From Mycolicibacterium nivoides (GTDB taxonomy: Bacteria; Actinomycetota; Actinomycetes; Mycobacteriales; Mycobacteriaceae), in the NCBI RefSeq assembly GCF_003855255.1, contig NZ_CP034072.1, positions 2,843,906 to 2,907,905 of the forward strand: a DNA stretch of 64,000 nucleotides, read 5' to 3'. Below the pieces are notes generated by a model, which saw only the letters and a program-made list of their open reading frames with translations, did not search any database and had not been told where the DNA came from. The position numbers were made by a program, and so were the translations under genes. Of this stretch, positions 9,754 to 19,748 are shown piece by piece (within the stretch, counting starts at the first letter, position 1; every line of letters begins with the position of its first letter).

Positions 9754-10375
9754 CCGCACGCCCGATCGCGAACTCGGTCACCGGCAGCGGCACCCATGCC
9801 GGCATCGCCAGTTCCCGGTGAGCATCGGCCACCTGGAATCCGCTGTCGGCGATGGCCTGTTCGGTGTGCCGGTGGGTGTGGCAGTTGCCGAACAACCGCG
9901 GCCACACCGTGGCATCGGCTACGCGCTGCATCCCGGCCCGCCAGCCGCTGCCTGCGACATGCTCCAGATAACGCAGCTCCCCGCCCGGGCGGAGCAACGA
10001 ATGCAGCTGCCGCAGAACAGTATCCGGCTGATCGATGGAGCACAGCACCAACGAGCAGACCACGGCGTCGAACGGTTCGGCGCTGCCGAACTCCTCGGCG
10101 GTATCGCTGGTGACGGTCACCGGTACCGGAGCCGTCGCCGCCGCGCTGCGGGCCACCTCGGCCAGGTGGCGCTCGGGCTCGATGGCGACCACCTCGGTCA
10201 CCGTCGAGGGGTAGAAGGCGAAATTCGTCCCGGTGCCCGCACCGATCTCCAGAACCCGGCCGCTGAGACCGGCGAGGTTCTCACTGCGCAGCCGACGCAG
10301 CGCCTTCGGTTCCGAACTCGACAACGTCTTCCAGATCCGGGCGAAGAACGGGTTGTCCACGGTCTTGTCAGTCAC
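9740..10375 (-). CDS. Class I SAM-dependent methyltransferase
   Basis: A 211-residue methyltransferase with the SAM-binding motif [12 protein letters not shown] and the acidic VVAIEPE strand that binds the SAM ribose. [16 protein letters not shown] and [12 protein letters not shown] follow at the expected distances of a UbiE/methyltransf_11 fold. The start overlaps the stop of the upstream TetR gene by 4 bp (translational coupling), placing it third in the mmpL13-tetR operon. The 3' end overlaps the convergent sirtuin by 14 bp. Position fits Rv1147 beside mmpL13 in M. tuberculosis. The acceptor is unknown, possibly a lipid exported by MmpL13. Confidence 0.85.
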   Translation of the reverse strand: MTDKTVDNPFFARIWKTLSSSEPKALRRLRSENLAGLSGRVLEIGAGTGTNFAFYPSTVTEVVAIEPERHLAEVARSAAATAPVPVTVTSDTAEEFGSAEPFDAVVCSLVLCSIDQPDTVLRQLHSLLRPGGELRYLEHVAGSGWRAGMQRVADATVWPRLFGNCHTHRHTEQAIADSGFQVADAHRELAMPAWVPLPVTEFAIGRAVRPA

Positions 10376-11076
10376 GGTTTTCCTCCGTCGGCGAATTCAT
10401 CGGCCAATCCCTTCAGCCGGGCGATCGTCTCCATGGGCTCGAGGTCGGTTCCGATGATTCCCGAGACGATCTGACCGGTACACACCGCACGCAGCACGCG
10501 ATCGGTGAACTCCTCGACATCCCCCCACGGCAGGTACGGCTTGGAGATCAGGATGGCGGCCACCCCGTGCGCGGCGGTCCACAGTTCGAGGGCCAGCATC
10601 GTGGCGTCCCCCGGCGGGTAGACCCCCTCGGCGATCAGCGCCTCCATCGCGGCGCGCATGTGCTGGAACGCCGAACTGTTGAGCGCGGTGTCGACGTCAC
10701 TGCCGGGCCTGCCCTCACCCATGGTCGCCAGCCGGTACAGCTCCGGAGTGCGCCTGGCGAAATTCACATAGGCATGCCCCTGGGCGCGCAGCACCTCGAT
10801 GGTGGACGGCTGGTCGGCGGCGACGCGCTGCATCTCCTCGTCGAGCTTCTCGAAATACCGTGAGCACACCGCGTCCAGGAGTGCGTCCTTGTCGGCGAAG
10901 TGCAGGTAGATCGACGGCGGCGTGACCCCGACCCGCTGGGCCACCGATCGGATCGACACCGCCTTGGCATGACCGGTTTCCAACAGCAATTCGGTTGTGG
11001 CATCGAGGATCTGATCACGCAGAAGATCGCCGGAACCACGCGGGGCGCGGCGCCGCTTACGCGGTTGGATCACCAC
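10372..11076 (-). CDS. TetR-family transcriptional regulator
   Basis: A 234-residue regulator. A basic N-terminal arm (RKRRRAPRG) precedes the TetR helix-turn-helix: ILDATTELLLETGHAKAVSI then VAQRVGVTPPSIYLHFADKD. The C-terminal ligand domain is of TetR_C (WHG-like) type. A GTG start at 11076 lies 1 bp after the mmpL13 stop, and its stop overlaps the methyltransferase start by 4 bp, so it is embedded in the operon it may regulate. The likely operator is the palindromic sequence upstream of mmpL13 at 13439-13456. Confidence 0.88.
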   Translation of the reverse strand: MVIQPRKRRRAPRGSGDLLRDQILDATTELLLETGHAKAVSIRSVAQRVGVTPPSIYLHFADKDALLDAVCSRYFEKLDEEMQRVAADQPSTIEVLRAQGHAYVNFARRTPELYRLATMGEGRPGSDVDTALNSSAFQHMRAAMEALIAEGVYPPGDATMLALELWTAAHGVAAILISKPYLPWGDVEEFTDRVLRAVCTGQIVSGIIGTDLEPMETIARLKGLADEFADGGKP

Positions 11077-11077
11077 G

Positions 11078-13411
11078 CTAGCCGGCGTCCGTCAGACCGG
11101 CGCCGGCCCGTTCGCGATTTCCGCCATCACCGGGAACGTCGCCGGGCCCCGTAGGGTCCGGCTCGGCCGGACCTGACTCACTGATCCCGAATCGCTTGTG
11201 CAGACGCGCCAACGGTGCGGGCGCCCACCAGTTCCACTGCCCCATGAGATGCATGAACGCCGGCACCAACAACATTCGCACCAACGTGGCGTCGACCAGG
11301 ACCGCAATGGTCAGGCCCAGGCCGAACATCCGCATGAAGGCCACCTGCGCGGCGATCAGCGCCGCGAACGAGATCGACATCAGTAGCGCCGCGGCCGTCA
11401 CCACCCGGCCGGTGCGGGCCAGGCCGAGCGCGACGCTCTCGTCGTTCCGTTCGCGCGGGGTCATCTCGGTGCCGTCGGGTTTGGTCTGCCCGGACGCCAG
11501 CCAGAACTCACGGATCCGCGAGACCAGGAACACCTCGTAGTCCATGGACAGTCCGAATGCGATGCAGAACAACAGCACCGGCAGGTTGGCCACCAACGTG
11601 CCCGTCGACGTGGTGCCGAGCGCGCCCAGATGGCCGTCCTGGAAGATCCACACCAGCGCACCGAACGCCGCCGAGAGCGACAACACGTTGAGCACCAACG
11701 CTTTCAGCGGGAGCACCACACTGCCGGTGAGCAGGAACAGCAGCACGAAGGTGATCGCGGCGATGATGCCGAGCACCATCGGCAGGCGCGAGGTGATGGC
11801 ATGTGAGCTGTCACGGTTGACCTGCGCGATGCCGGTGAACTTCACCTCGGCCGGGGCGGGCACCGCGTGCAGTGCGTCGAGCTGGGCCTCGGAGGCGTCG
11901 CTGAACAGCGGTTCGTGGCTTCCGATCGTCAGATAGGCACTACCGTCGGCTATTCCGGTTCCCGACGTCGGCGGACCGACCCGGCGACCGTCGACGAAGG
12001 TGCCCGCGGGTGCGGACACCGAGACCCCGCCCGCGGCCCGCGACAGATCACCCGCGTAGCGGTCGATTTCGGCGGGACGCAGGCCGGCGACGTCGGGTAG
12101 CACCACGATGACAGCCGTCGAGGAGTCGACGGCGAAATCATTGCGCAGTTCGTCGCCGAGCTGGCGGGCCGACGCCGACGACGGCAGCACGCGGTCGTCG
12201 GGGAAGCCCCACTTGATGCCGAGGAAGGGGGCACCCAGCAGGAGCAGCAGTGCGATCACCGCGAGTCCGATCGGGACCGAGCGACGCATGACGCGCTTGG
12301 TCGTGCGGTACCAGAAGGTCTGCTCGACCGGCTTGGCGACGGGCTCGGGCCGGCCCAGGATCCGGCGGATGAACCGGCGCACGTCGTAGGCGTCCAGCCG
12401 GTCACCGAGTAGCGCAATGGCGGCCGGGGCCACCACGATGGCCGCGAAGGCCGCCAGCCCCACCACCGCGATGCCCGCGTAGGCGAACGACTTGAGGAAG
12501 TACATCGGGAACAGCACCATCGCCACCATCGACAGCGCCACCGTCAACGCCGAGAACAGCACCGTGCGTCCGGCCGTGACCATGGTGCGCACCAGCGCGC
12601 GCTCCGGGTCGACGCCGTCGGCGAGTTCGTCGCGGTAGCGGCTGACGATCAACAGGGTGTAGTCGATGGCCAGTGCGAGCCCCATGGCGACGGTGAGATT
12701 GAGCGCGAAGATCGAGACGTCGGTGACCATCGTGAACCCGCGCAGCACCGCCAAGGATCCGAGGATCGCGAATCCTCCGACCGCCAGCGGCAACGCGGCG
12801 GCGAGCAATCCGCCGAACACCCACACCAGCACCACGAAGCTCAGCGGAATCGCGATGGATTCCATCATCAACAGATCTTTTTCGCTCTGCCCGTTGATCT
12901 GGACGTAGATCATCGCCTCGCCGCCGGCCCGCACCGTGACGCCGTCACGGTCGTGCACCAGGCGGTCGGTGAGCTCCTTGGCGTGCTTCTGCGCGCCGCT
13001 CTCCCCGCCGGTGATTCCGGCCAGGATGAGCCCCGTCTTGCCGTCCTTACTGACGAGCGTCGCCGCCGCCTGTGCGGGCACGGTCCAGGTCGAACTGACC
13101 TCGGTCACATACGGCGAAGCTTTGAGCTGGGCGGCGATGTCCGTGCCCACAGCTCGGGCCGCGGGACTGTTGGCCCCGGCGGCCGAGTCGTCGGTGACGC
13201 TGATGATCAACTGCATGTCACCGCGGGCGAACTTGTCCGACAGCAGCTGCGTGGCCTGCGCCGATTCCGAGGTCGGGTCCTGGAATCCGCCGGCCGACAG
13301 GCTCTTGGCCACCGGAATGCCGAAGATGCCCGCGGCCACCATGGCCAGCGCGGCCACCACGAGCACACGTCGCGGCGCGGCGATGGCGAGATGGGCGATG
13401 CGGTGCAGCAC
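11078..13411 (-). CDS. mmpL13: MmpL/RND-family lipid transporter (MmpL13-like, intact)
   Basis: A 777-residue inner-membrane transporter of the RND superfamily, with a first TM helix, a large periplasmic loop, a TM block containing AMGLALAIDYTLLIVSRYRDE, a second periplasmic loop and a second TM block with FGLSMDYEVFLVSRIRE. The paired DY-centred motifs are the proton-relay signatures of MmpL proteins, which export lipids across the mycobacterial inner membrane. GTG 13411 has a GGAAGGA ribosome site about 8 bp upstream. Neighbours (TetR, methyltransferase, SDR/mcr) match the mmpL13 locus of M. tuberculosis, where the gene is split into mmpL13a and mmpL13b; here the frame is continuous. The cargo is unknown. 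Confidence 0.85.
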   Translation of the reverse strand: MLHRIAHLAIAAPRRVLVVAALAMVAAGIFGIPVAKSLSAGGFQDPTSESAQATQLLSDKFARGDMQLIISVTDDSAAGANSPAARAVGTDIAAQLKASPYVTEVSSTWTVPAQAAATLVSKDGKTGLILAGITGGESGAQKHAKELTDRLVHDRDGVTVRAGGEAMIYVQINGQSEKDLLMMESIAIPLSFVVLVWVFGGLLAAALPLAVGGFAILGSLAVLRGFTMVTDVSIFALNLTVAMGLALAIDYTLLIVSRYRDELADGVDPERALVRTMVTAGRTVLFSALTVALSMVAMVLFPMYFLKSFAYAGIAVVGLAAFAAIVVAPAAIALLGDRLDAYDVRRFIRRILGRPEPVAKPVEQTFWYRTTKRVMRRSVPIGLAVIALLLLLGAPFLGIKWGFPDDRVLPSSASARQLGDELRNDFAVDSSTAVIVVLPDVAGLRPAEIDRYAGDLSRAAGGVSVSAPAGTFVDGRRVGPPTSGTGIADGSAYLTIGSHEPLFSDASEAQLDALHAVPAPAEVKFTGIAQVNRDSSHAITSRLPMVLGIIAAITFVLLFLLTGSVVLPLKALVLNVLSLSAAFGALVWIFQDGHLGALGTTSTGTLVANLPVLLFCIAFGLSMDYEVFLVSRIREFWLASGQTKPDGTEMTPRERNDESVALGLARTGRVVTAAALLMSISFAALIAAQVAFMRMFGLGLTIAVLVDATLVRMLLVPAFMHLMGQWNWWAPAPLARLHKRFGISESGPAEPDPTGPGDVPGDGGNRERAGAGLTDAG

Positions 13412-13438
13412 GTGGTGTCCTTCCCCCGATGAGTATCG

Positions 13439-13456
13439 CCGTTAAGTTAACAGCGG
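13439..13456. promoter_or_regulatory. Imperfect palindrome, candidate TetR operator
   Basis: The sequence contains GTTAA-G-TTAAC flanked by CC and GCGG, giving partial dyad symmetry, 28 bp upstream of the mmpL13 start. It sits in the only gap before an operon that encodes its own TetR protein. No measured binding is implied. Confidence 0.3.
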
Positions 13457-13568
13457 TAAGTTTCCAACGTCAACGTGGGTCTCGCTCTACACACGGACGC
13501 CGGCACCGAAGGGTTCACCGCCGGGCACGGTGCGATGAATTCGGGCGGTTCAATGCGTCTAATCGAGC

Positions 13569-14105
13569 ATGGCCAACACCACCGTCGCCGAAACCGCGAC
13601 CACTCGTATGACCGATACCGGATTGCTCATCCTGCGCATCGCCACCGGCGCGACGATGCTGCAAGCGGGCCTGATCAAGGCATTCGACTTCGGAACCGCC
13701 GTGGGGTTCATGGAGTCCAGCGGCTGGCGGCTACCCGGGTTCGGCGCATTCATGGTCACCGCGGCCGAAACCCTGGGCGGCATCGGCCTGCTGCTGGGGG
13801 TCCTCACGCCACTGGCCGCGTGCGCGGTGATCGGCGCGATGGCCGACGCCTGGGCCGTGAACGTATCGACGGACGCGTTCTGGTCCCAGCCGTTCAACGT
13901 TCCGTTCCTGGCCGCATTCGCCGCCGCGGCGCTGCTGTTCACCGGCGCCGGCGCATTCTCGGTCGATGATCGCGTGGTCGGCCGCCCCCGCCTGTCGGCC
14001 AGGGCCGCGGTGGGACTTGTGGCGCTCGGAGTCGTCGTCGCCGTCGTGACCTGGGTCGCGTTGAACGGGACCAACCCCATCCACGTCACAAAGCCAACCG
14101 TCTGA
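13569..14105 (+). CDS. DoxX/MauE-family integral membrane protein
   Basis: A 178-residue membrane protein. After a short polar N-terminus come four hydrophobic segments typical of the DoxX fold, including GLLILRIATGATMLQAGLIK and GGIGLLLGVLTPLAACAVIG, and a further C-terminal helix (AAVGLVALGVVVAVVTWVAL). Members of this family are linked in various bacteria to thiol redox balance or quinone-dependent oxidation, but most have no known role. It is divergent from mmpL13 and ends 6 bp before a dispersed hairpin repeat. Confidence 0.8.
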   Translation: MANTTVAETATTRMTDTGLLILRIATGATMLQAGLIKAFDFGTAVGFMESSGWRLPGFGAFMVTAAETLGGIGLLLGVLTPLAACAVIGAMADAWAVNVSTDAFWSQPFNVPFLAAFAAAALLFTGAGAFSVDDRVVGRPRLSARAAVGLVALGVVVAVVTWVALNGTNPIHVTKPTV

Positions 14106-14111
14106 GACCCC

Positions 14112-14165
14112 AGCGTGGGCCTTGTGCACGGAACTTCCGCCGAGGCTGTGTATGAGGCCCACGTT
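14112..14165. repeat. Dispersed imperfect hairpin repeat, copy 1
   Basis: Left arm 14112-14129 (AGCGTGGGCCTTGTGCAC) and right arm 14148-14165 pair at 14 of 18 positions, with an 18-bp loop. The left-arm sequence recurs in two other intergenic regions (48702-48759 and 49553-49612). It lies just after the DoxX stop and could act as a transcription terminator. Confidence 0.65.
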
Positions 14166-14280
14166 CGTGGCCACGGGCGATCTGGGCTACTCGCCAGAAA
14201 CCTACCCAAAAGTAGGATTGCCACCATTTTCCGAACCGTGACTCAAAGATTCCTTAATAGTGACCCATACGCTCAGTGTC

Positions 14281-14412
14281 ATGTGGATCGACGACACCAG
14301 TGCAGATGTCATCAAGGTCGACTTCGAGGCCCTCTACCACGGCGATTTCCTCGTCGAGGGCGACACCTCGGAGCAGTTTGACGACTACCAAGAACTGCCT
14401 ACCGCGGTATGA
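14281..14412 (+). CDS. Small acidic protein of 43 residues
   Basis: ATG 14281 opens a frame beginning MWIDDTSADVIKVDFEAL and ending DDYQELPTAV. It is strongly acidic and has no TM segment or recognised domain. Support for coding: mycobacterial codon choice with strong third-position G/C bias, and a very strong terminator 2 bp after the stop codon. An AT-rich stretch with TTAATAGT and CATACGCT lies 5-25 bp upstream and could hold a -10 element; no clear ribosome site is seen, so it may be leaderless or weakly translated. I do not recognise a function. The antisense 75-residue frame through the same DNA is less plausible. Confidence 0.55.
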   Translation: MWIDDTSADVIKVDFEALYHGDFLVEGDTSEQFDDYQELPTAV

Positions 14413-14414
14413 GA

Positions 14415-14440
14415 AAACGCGCGCCTCGCGGCGCGCGTTT
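14415..14440 (+). terminator. Strong intrinsic terminator hairpin
   Basis: AAACGCGCGCC and GGCGCGCGTTT form a perfect 11-bp stem around a TCGC tetraloop, directly after the small-protein stop codon. The A-tract before and T-tract after the GC core make it potentially bidirectional, so it could also terminate the convergent NMO operon. Confidence 0.8.
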
Positions 14441-14490
14441 CCCATCTTCAGTTTGCCGTAATTTACCCCTTCAAGGGCCACAGTCCTCGC

Positions 14491-15552
<1,062 letters not shown>

Positions 15553-16308
15553 TCATCGCGGAGCCATGCGGATAGCACCGTCGAGGCGGATGACCTCGCC
15601 GTTGAGCATCGGGTTTTCGATGATGTGCACGGCCAGGGCGCCGTACTCATCGGGATCGCCCAGTCGGGCCGGGTGCGGCACCTGCTGGCCCAGCGACTTC
15701 TGCGCCTCCTCGGGCAGCGAACCCAACAGCGGGGTCTTGAACAGACCCGGGGCGATGGTGCACACCCGGATCAGCTCACGCGACAGATCCCGCGCGATCG
15801 GCAGGGTCATACCGACCACGCCGCCCTTGGACGCCGAGTAGGCGGCCTGCCCGATCTGACCGTCGAACGCCGCGACCGAGGCGGTGTTGACGATGACGCC
15901 GCGCTCCTCGTTCTTGAGAGGCTCGGTCTTGGCGATGCGCTCGGCGGCCAGCCGGATCACGTTGAACGTGCCGATCAGATTGACCTCGACCACCTTGCGG
16001 AAGCCATCCAGCGGGAACGCCCCGTTCTTGGACAGGGTCTTGATGGCATTGCCGATGCCGGCACAGTTGACGTTGATGCGCACCGGGCCCAGCGATTCGG
16101 CGACATCGAGCGCCTCGGACACACCGGCCTCGTCGGTCACATCGGTGCCCACGAACCTGGCCCGATCACCCAGCTCGGCCACCACCTCTTCACCCTTGAG
16201 GTCGATCACCACCACCGAAGCACCCGCGTCCAGCAGCCGCTTGGTGGTCGCCAATCCCAGGCCCGAAGCACCGCCGGTGACGACGGCTACCGCGTCTTTG
16301 ATCTCCAC
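15553..16308 (-). CDS. SDR-family 3-hydroxyacyl-CoA dehydrogenase-like oxidoreductase
   Basis: A 251-residue short-chain dehydrogenase. [13 protein letters not shown] is the NAD-binding glycine motif, NCAGIGN the structural motif, and Ser in [10 protein letters not shown] with YSASK the catalytic residues. The C-terminus ([20 protein letters not shown]) is typical of type-10 17-beta-HSD/2-methyl-3-hydroxyacyl-CoA dehydrogenases. GTG 16308 has an AAAGGAA ribosome site about 8 bp upstream. It lies 52 bp after mcr on the same strand, matching Rv1144 beside mcr. Likely step: NAD-dependent oxidation of a 2-methyl-3-hydroxyacyl-CoA. Confidence 0.88.
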   Translation of the reverse strand: MEIKDAVAVVTGGASGLGLATTKRLLDAGASVVVIDLKGEEVVAELGDRARFVGTDVTDEAGVSEALDVAESLGPVRINVNCAGIGNAIKTLSKNGAFPLDGFRKVVEVNLIGTFNVIRLAAERIAKTEPLKNEERGVIVNTASVAAFDGQIGQAAYSASKGGVVGMTLPIARDLSRELIRVCTIAPGLFKTPLLGSLPEEAQKSLGQQVPHPARLGDPDEYGALAVHIIENPMLNGEVIRLDGAIRMAPR

Positions 16309-16360
16309 TTACCGCATTCCTTTCCGGCCGGCATGGCGCCGGCCTCCTGATGTGGTTGAA

Positions 16361-17452
16361 CTAAACCCAGTCCCGCAGAACGGCTTCGGTGTCGGCGCCG
16401 CGCGGGCTCGGCGGAGTCGGCACCGCCGTGGCGCTGCGCGAGAACCGTGGTGCCGGCATCGGCTGCAGGTTGCCCTCGTCGTCGAAGAACGTGTCGCGCT
16501 CGGCGATGTGCGGCTCGGTGAGCACCTCGGCGAACGACAGCACCGGCGTCGCACACGCATCGGTGCCGGCGAACACCTCGGCCCAGTGATCGCGGTCGTG
16601 CGCGGCGAAGGCCGTGGTGAAGGCCTCACGCAACTCGGGCCAGCGGGCCATGTCGTTCTGAGCCGGCAGGTCGGCGCCATCCAGGCCCAGACCCTTGAGC
16701 AGCTCGGCGTAGAACTGCGGCTCGATCGCACCGATGGCCATGTATTTGCCGTCGGCGGTCTCATAGGTGTCGTAGTAGGGCGCGCCGGTGTCGAGCATGT
16801 TGGTGCCGCGCTCGTCCGACCACAGGCCGTTGGCACGGAAGCCCCACATCATCTGCATCAGCACGGACGATCCGTCGACCATGGCCGCGTCGATCACCTG
16901 CCCCTTGCCCGAGGTCTGGCGCTCGAACAGGGCCGAGAGGATGCCGACGAGCAGGAACATCGACCCGCCGCCGAAATCACCGGCCAGGTTCAGCGGCGGC
17001 ACCGGCCGCTCACCCTTGCGGCCGATCGCGTGCAGCAGGCCGTTGAGCGAGATGTAGTTGATGTCGTGGCCCGCCTGCAGGGCCCGCGGACCTTCCTGGC
17101 CCCACCCCGTCATCCGGGCGTAGATCAGGCGGTCGTTGATCTTGGCGCAATCCTCCGGACCCAGCCCCAGGCGTTCGGTGACACCGGGCCGGTAACCCTC
17201 GATCAGCACGTCAGCCTTGGAGATCAGGTTGAGCACGAGCTCGCGGCCCTCGTCGCTCTTGAGATCTGCCGCCACCGAACGGCGGTTGCGAAGCATCGAA
17301 TCCCGATCACCGGCCGGCACTCCCCCGCTGCGACCCGGCCGCTCGATCCGCACGACGTCGGCACCCAGATCGCCGAGAATCATCGCCGCGTGGGGGCCCG
17401 GGCCGATACCGGCCAACTCCACAACGCGCAAACCCTGCAGTGGTCCTGCCAT
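16361..17452 (-). CDS. mcr: Alpha-methylacyl-CoA racemase
   Basis: A 363-residue class III CoA-transferase fold protein. [20 protein letters not shown] at the N-terminus, then [15 protein letters not shown] and [19 protein letters not shown], and a [13 protein letters not shown] segment, match the well-studied M. tuberculosis Mcr (Rv1143, 360 residues). The enzyme interconverts (2R)- and (2S)-methylacyl-CoA so that branched chains from methyl-branched lipids or sterol side chains can enter beta-oxidation. The active-site His of this GHD motif is present. ATG 17452 is preferred over the longer frame: GGCGGAAGAG lies just upstream and conserved sequence begins here. It is first in the mcr-SDR-NMO operon. 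Confidence 0.92.
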   Translation of the reverse strand: MAGPLQGLRVVELAGIGPGPHAAMILGDLGADVVRIERPGRSGGVPAGDRDSMLRNRRSVAADLKSDEGRELVLNLISKADVLIEGYRPGVTERLGLGPEDCAKINDRLIYARMTGWGQEGPRALQAGHDINYISLNGLLHAIGRKGERPVPPLNLAGDFGGGSMFLLVGILSALFERQTSGKGQVIDAAMVDGSSVLMQMMWGFRANGLWSDERGTNMLDTGAPYYDTYETADGKYMAIGAIEPQFYAELLKGLGLDGADLPAQNDMARWPELREAFTTAFAAHDRDHWAEVFAGTDACATPVLSFAEVLTEPHIAERDTFFDDEGNLQPMPAPRFSRSATAVPTPPSPRGADTEAVLRDWV

Positions 17453-17586
17453 GCTCTTCCGCCCTTCGCGTGTTAGGCCTTGGTTGACCGGTGACATAGC
17501 TTACTTGTATAACCTTCTCGACCGGCATGGCCATAGCCGGCCCCGCCCGGACCGGGCCTCTGGCCCGTCAGACCTAAGGTGCATAG

Positions 17587-18390
17587 ATGACCGTGACCCG
17601 CGAGTACCCCGACGTAAAAGACGTGACCGTGTCGCTCGAGGGCGGTGTGCTGTCGGTGACGCTGAACCGGCCCGACAGCCTCAATTCGCTGACCCAGGAC
17701 ATGCTCGTGGCGATCGCCGATGCCATGGAACTGGCCGCCACCGACGCGGGAGTGCGCGTGGTTCGCCTCGGCGGCGCGGGCCGCGGATTCAGCTCCGGCG
17801 CCGGAATCAGTGAGGAAGACCAGAACGCCAAGAGCCACGACGCCGAAGGCGTGCTCGACGCCGCCAACCGCGCCGTCGCATCCATCGTGGCGCTGCCCAA
17901 GCCGGTCGTGGCCGTCGTGCAGGGACCCGCCGCCGGCGTCGGGGTGTCACTGGCACTGGCGTGCGACGTCGTGCTGGCCTCGGAGGCGGCCTTCTTCCTG
18001 CTGGCCTTCACCAAGATCGGGTTGATGCCCGACGGCGGTGCGTCGGCTCTCGTCGCCGCGAACATCGGCCGGATCCGGGCGATGCGACTGGCGCTGCTGG
18101 CCGACCGCCTCACCGCCGCCGACGCCTACGACTGGGGTCTGATCAGCGCCGTGTACCCCGCCGACGAGTTCGACGCCGCGGTGGACAAAGTCATCGCCAA
18201 GCTGCGATCGGGTCCGGCGGTGGCCCTGCGCGAGACCAAGCAGGCCGTCAACGCGGCCACGCTGACCGAGCTCGAGGGTGCCTTCGCCCGCGAGCGCAAG
18301 GGCCAGCTGCAGCTGCTGGTGTCCGACGATTTCCGCGAGGGCACCAAGGCCTTCCAGCAGAACCGGCGCCCGGAGTTCACCCAGCAGTAG
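17587..18390 (+). CDS. echA10: Enoyl-CoA hydratase/isomerase family protein (EchA10-like)
   Basis: A 267-residue crotonase-fold protein divergent from mcr; length and place match Rv1142c. The oxyanion-hole regions are present as GFSSGAGISEED and GPAAGVGVSLALACD, but the first has SSG in place of the usual CAGADL. Both catalytic glutamates of true hydratases appear to be missing. The segment KIGLMPDGGAS instead carries an Asp where PaaG-like delta3-delta2 isomerases have theirs, so isomerase activity is more likely than hydration. The C-terminus SDDFREGTKAFQQNRRPEF is the usual closing motif. Confidence 0.85.
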   Translation: MTVTREYPDVKDVTVSLEGGVLSVTLNRPDSLNSLTQDMLVAIADAMELAATDAGVRVVRLGGAGRGFSSGAGISEEDQNAKSHDAEGVLDAANRAVASIVALPKPVVAVVQGPAAGVGVSLALACDVVLASEAAFFLLAFTKIGLMPDGGASALVAANIGRIRAMRLALLADRLTAADAYDWGLISAVYPADEFDAAVDKVIAKLRSGPAVALRETKQAVNAATLTELEGAFARERKGQLQLLVSDDFREGTKAFQQNRRPEFTQQ

Positions 18391-18432
18391 GCGCCCGCCG
18401 GGGCTCACGCCGGCGAAAATCGTTGGACTCAA

Positions 18433-18447
18433 CCCACTCCGAGTGGG
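18433..18447. promoter_or_regulatory. Perfect 7-1-7 palindrome upstream of MFS gene
   Basis: CCCACTC-C-GAGTGGG lies 20 bp upstream of the transporter start, where a repressor would block transcription. The partner could be the TetR protein encoded convergently at the transporter's 3' end. Confidence 0.35.
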
Positions 18448-18467
18448 CACCATCGAATGTTGTGAGC

Positions 18468-19748
18468 ATGCAAGACGACATCCAGACGCCGGTCGGTCAG
18501 ACCGGCGGCTGGCGTGTGCTCGCGCCCTTCCGCATCCGTGAATACCGGTTGCTGATCGCCGCGGTCACGTTGTCGATCTTCGCCGAGGGCATGTGGTCGG
18601 TGGTGATGGCTTTGCAGGTCATCGCGATCGACAACGATCCGGCCTCGCTGTCGCTGGTGGCCACCTGCCTCGGCGTGGGCCTGGTGGCGTTCGTTCTCGT
18701 CGGCGGGATCGCCGCCGACCGGGTCAACCAGCGCACGATCATCATCGCGGTGGAGACGGTCAATCTGGTGACGGTCACGACCGTCGCGGTGCTGGGGCTG
18801 CTCGACCTGCTCAAGATCTGGCATCTGGCCGTCGCGGCGGGCATTCTCGGCATCGCCGCGGCGTTCTTCTTTCCGGCCTACAGCGCTCTGCTGCCCCGCA
18901 TCCTGCCGCCGGAACAATTGTTGGCGGCCAACGGCGTCGAGGGCGTGGTGCGCCCGGTCTTCCAGCGCTCGGTCGGGCCTGCGGTGGCGGGCATGGTGAT
19001 CGCCGCGACCTTCCCCTCACTGGGTGCGGTCGTCGTGGCCGTGCTGTTCGGCGCTGGCCTGGTCCTGCTGGTCGCCACCCGCCCCACCGTGGATTCGGTT
19101 GCGGCACAGGGCGATGTCGACCGCCCGCACGTATTGCGCGATCTGCGTGAAGGTTTCGCGTTCATGGTGCGCACCCCGTGGCTGCTGTGGACGCTGTTGT
19201 TCGCCAGCATGTTCGTGCTCGTCGTCCTCGGGCCGATCGAGGTGCTGCTGCCGTTCATCGCCCAGGACCGGTTCGCCGACGGCGCCAGGGCGTACGGATT
19301 CATCCTGGCCTTCTTCGGATTCGGCAGCGCGTTGGGGGCCCTGACGGTGTCCTCACGCCGGATGCCGCGGCGCTACCTGAGCACGATGATGCTGATGTGG
19401 GGGCTGGGCTCGGTGCCGTTGGTGGTCGTCGGCGTCACTTCGTCGTTCCCGTTGATGGCGCTGGCCACGTTCTGCGTCGGCGTCACAGACGGTGCGGGGA
19501 TGGTGATCTGGGGAACGCTGCTGCAGCGCCGGGTGCCGACGGAGATGTTGGGCCGGGTCTCAAGCCTGGACTTCTTCGTTTCGCTGGCGTTCATGCCGCT
19601 GTCGTTCGCGATCGTCGGCCCACTGTCGAAGGTGGTCTCGATGGAGTCCATCTTCCTGGTGGCCGGGCTGCTGCCCGCCGTCCTGGCCGCGGTGGCCGTG
19701 ACCGCGGCCCGCATGCCGCGCGACGAACTGGCGCACCCGCTGCGTTAG
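18468..19748 (+). CDS. MFS transporter (MFS_3 type, drug/siderophore exporter-like)
   Basis: A 426-residue integral membrane protein with 12 predicted helices. Visible are FRIREYRLLIAAVTLSIFAE at helix 1, the inter-helix motif LVGGIAADRVNQRT (MFS motif A-like) between helices 2 and 3, and ASNGVEG-like VNGVEG positions replaced here by LLAANGVEGVVRP as in EntS/Tap exporters. This subgroup expels drugs or siderophores. ATG 18468 lies after the palindrome at 18433-18447. The 3' end overlaps the convergent TetR gene by 4 bp. Confidence 0.82.
   Translation: MQDDIQTPVGQTGGWRVLAPFRIREYRLLIAAVTLSIFAEGMWSVVMALQVIAIDNDPASLSLVATCLGVGLVAFVLVGGIAADRVNQRTIIIAVETVNLVTVTTVAVLGLLDLLKIWHLAVAAGILGIAAAFFFPAYSALLPRILPPEQLLAANGVEGVVRPVFQRSVGPAVAGMVIAATFPSLGAVVVAVLFGAGLVLLVATRPTVDSVAAQGDVDRPHVLRDLREGFAFMVRTPWLLWTLLFASMFVLVVLGPIEVLLPFIAQDRFADGARAYGFILAFFGFGSALGALTVSSRRMPRRYLSTMMLMWGLGSVPLVVVGVTSSFPLMALATFCVGVTDGAGMVIWGTLLQRRVPTEMLGRVSSLDFFVSLAFMPLSFAIVGPLSKVVSMESIFLVAGLLPAVLAAVAVTAARMPRDELAHPLR

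Noticed and set aside
14254..14481. A 75-residue minus-strand frame over the small acidic gene and terminator
   Set aside because: It runs through the terminator hairpin and has no ribosome site, whereas the plus-strand frame stops just before the hairpin.
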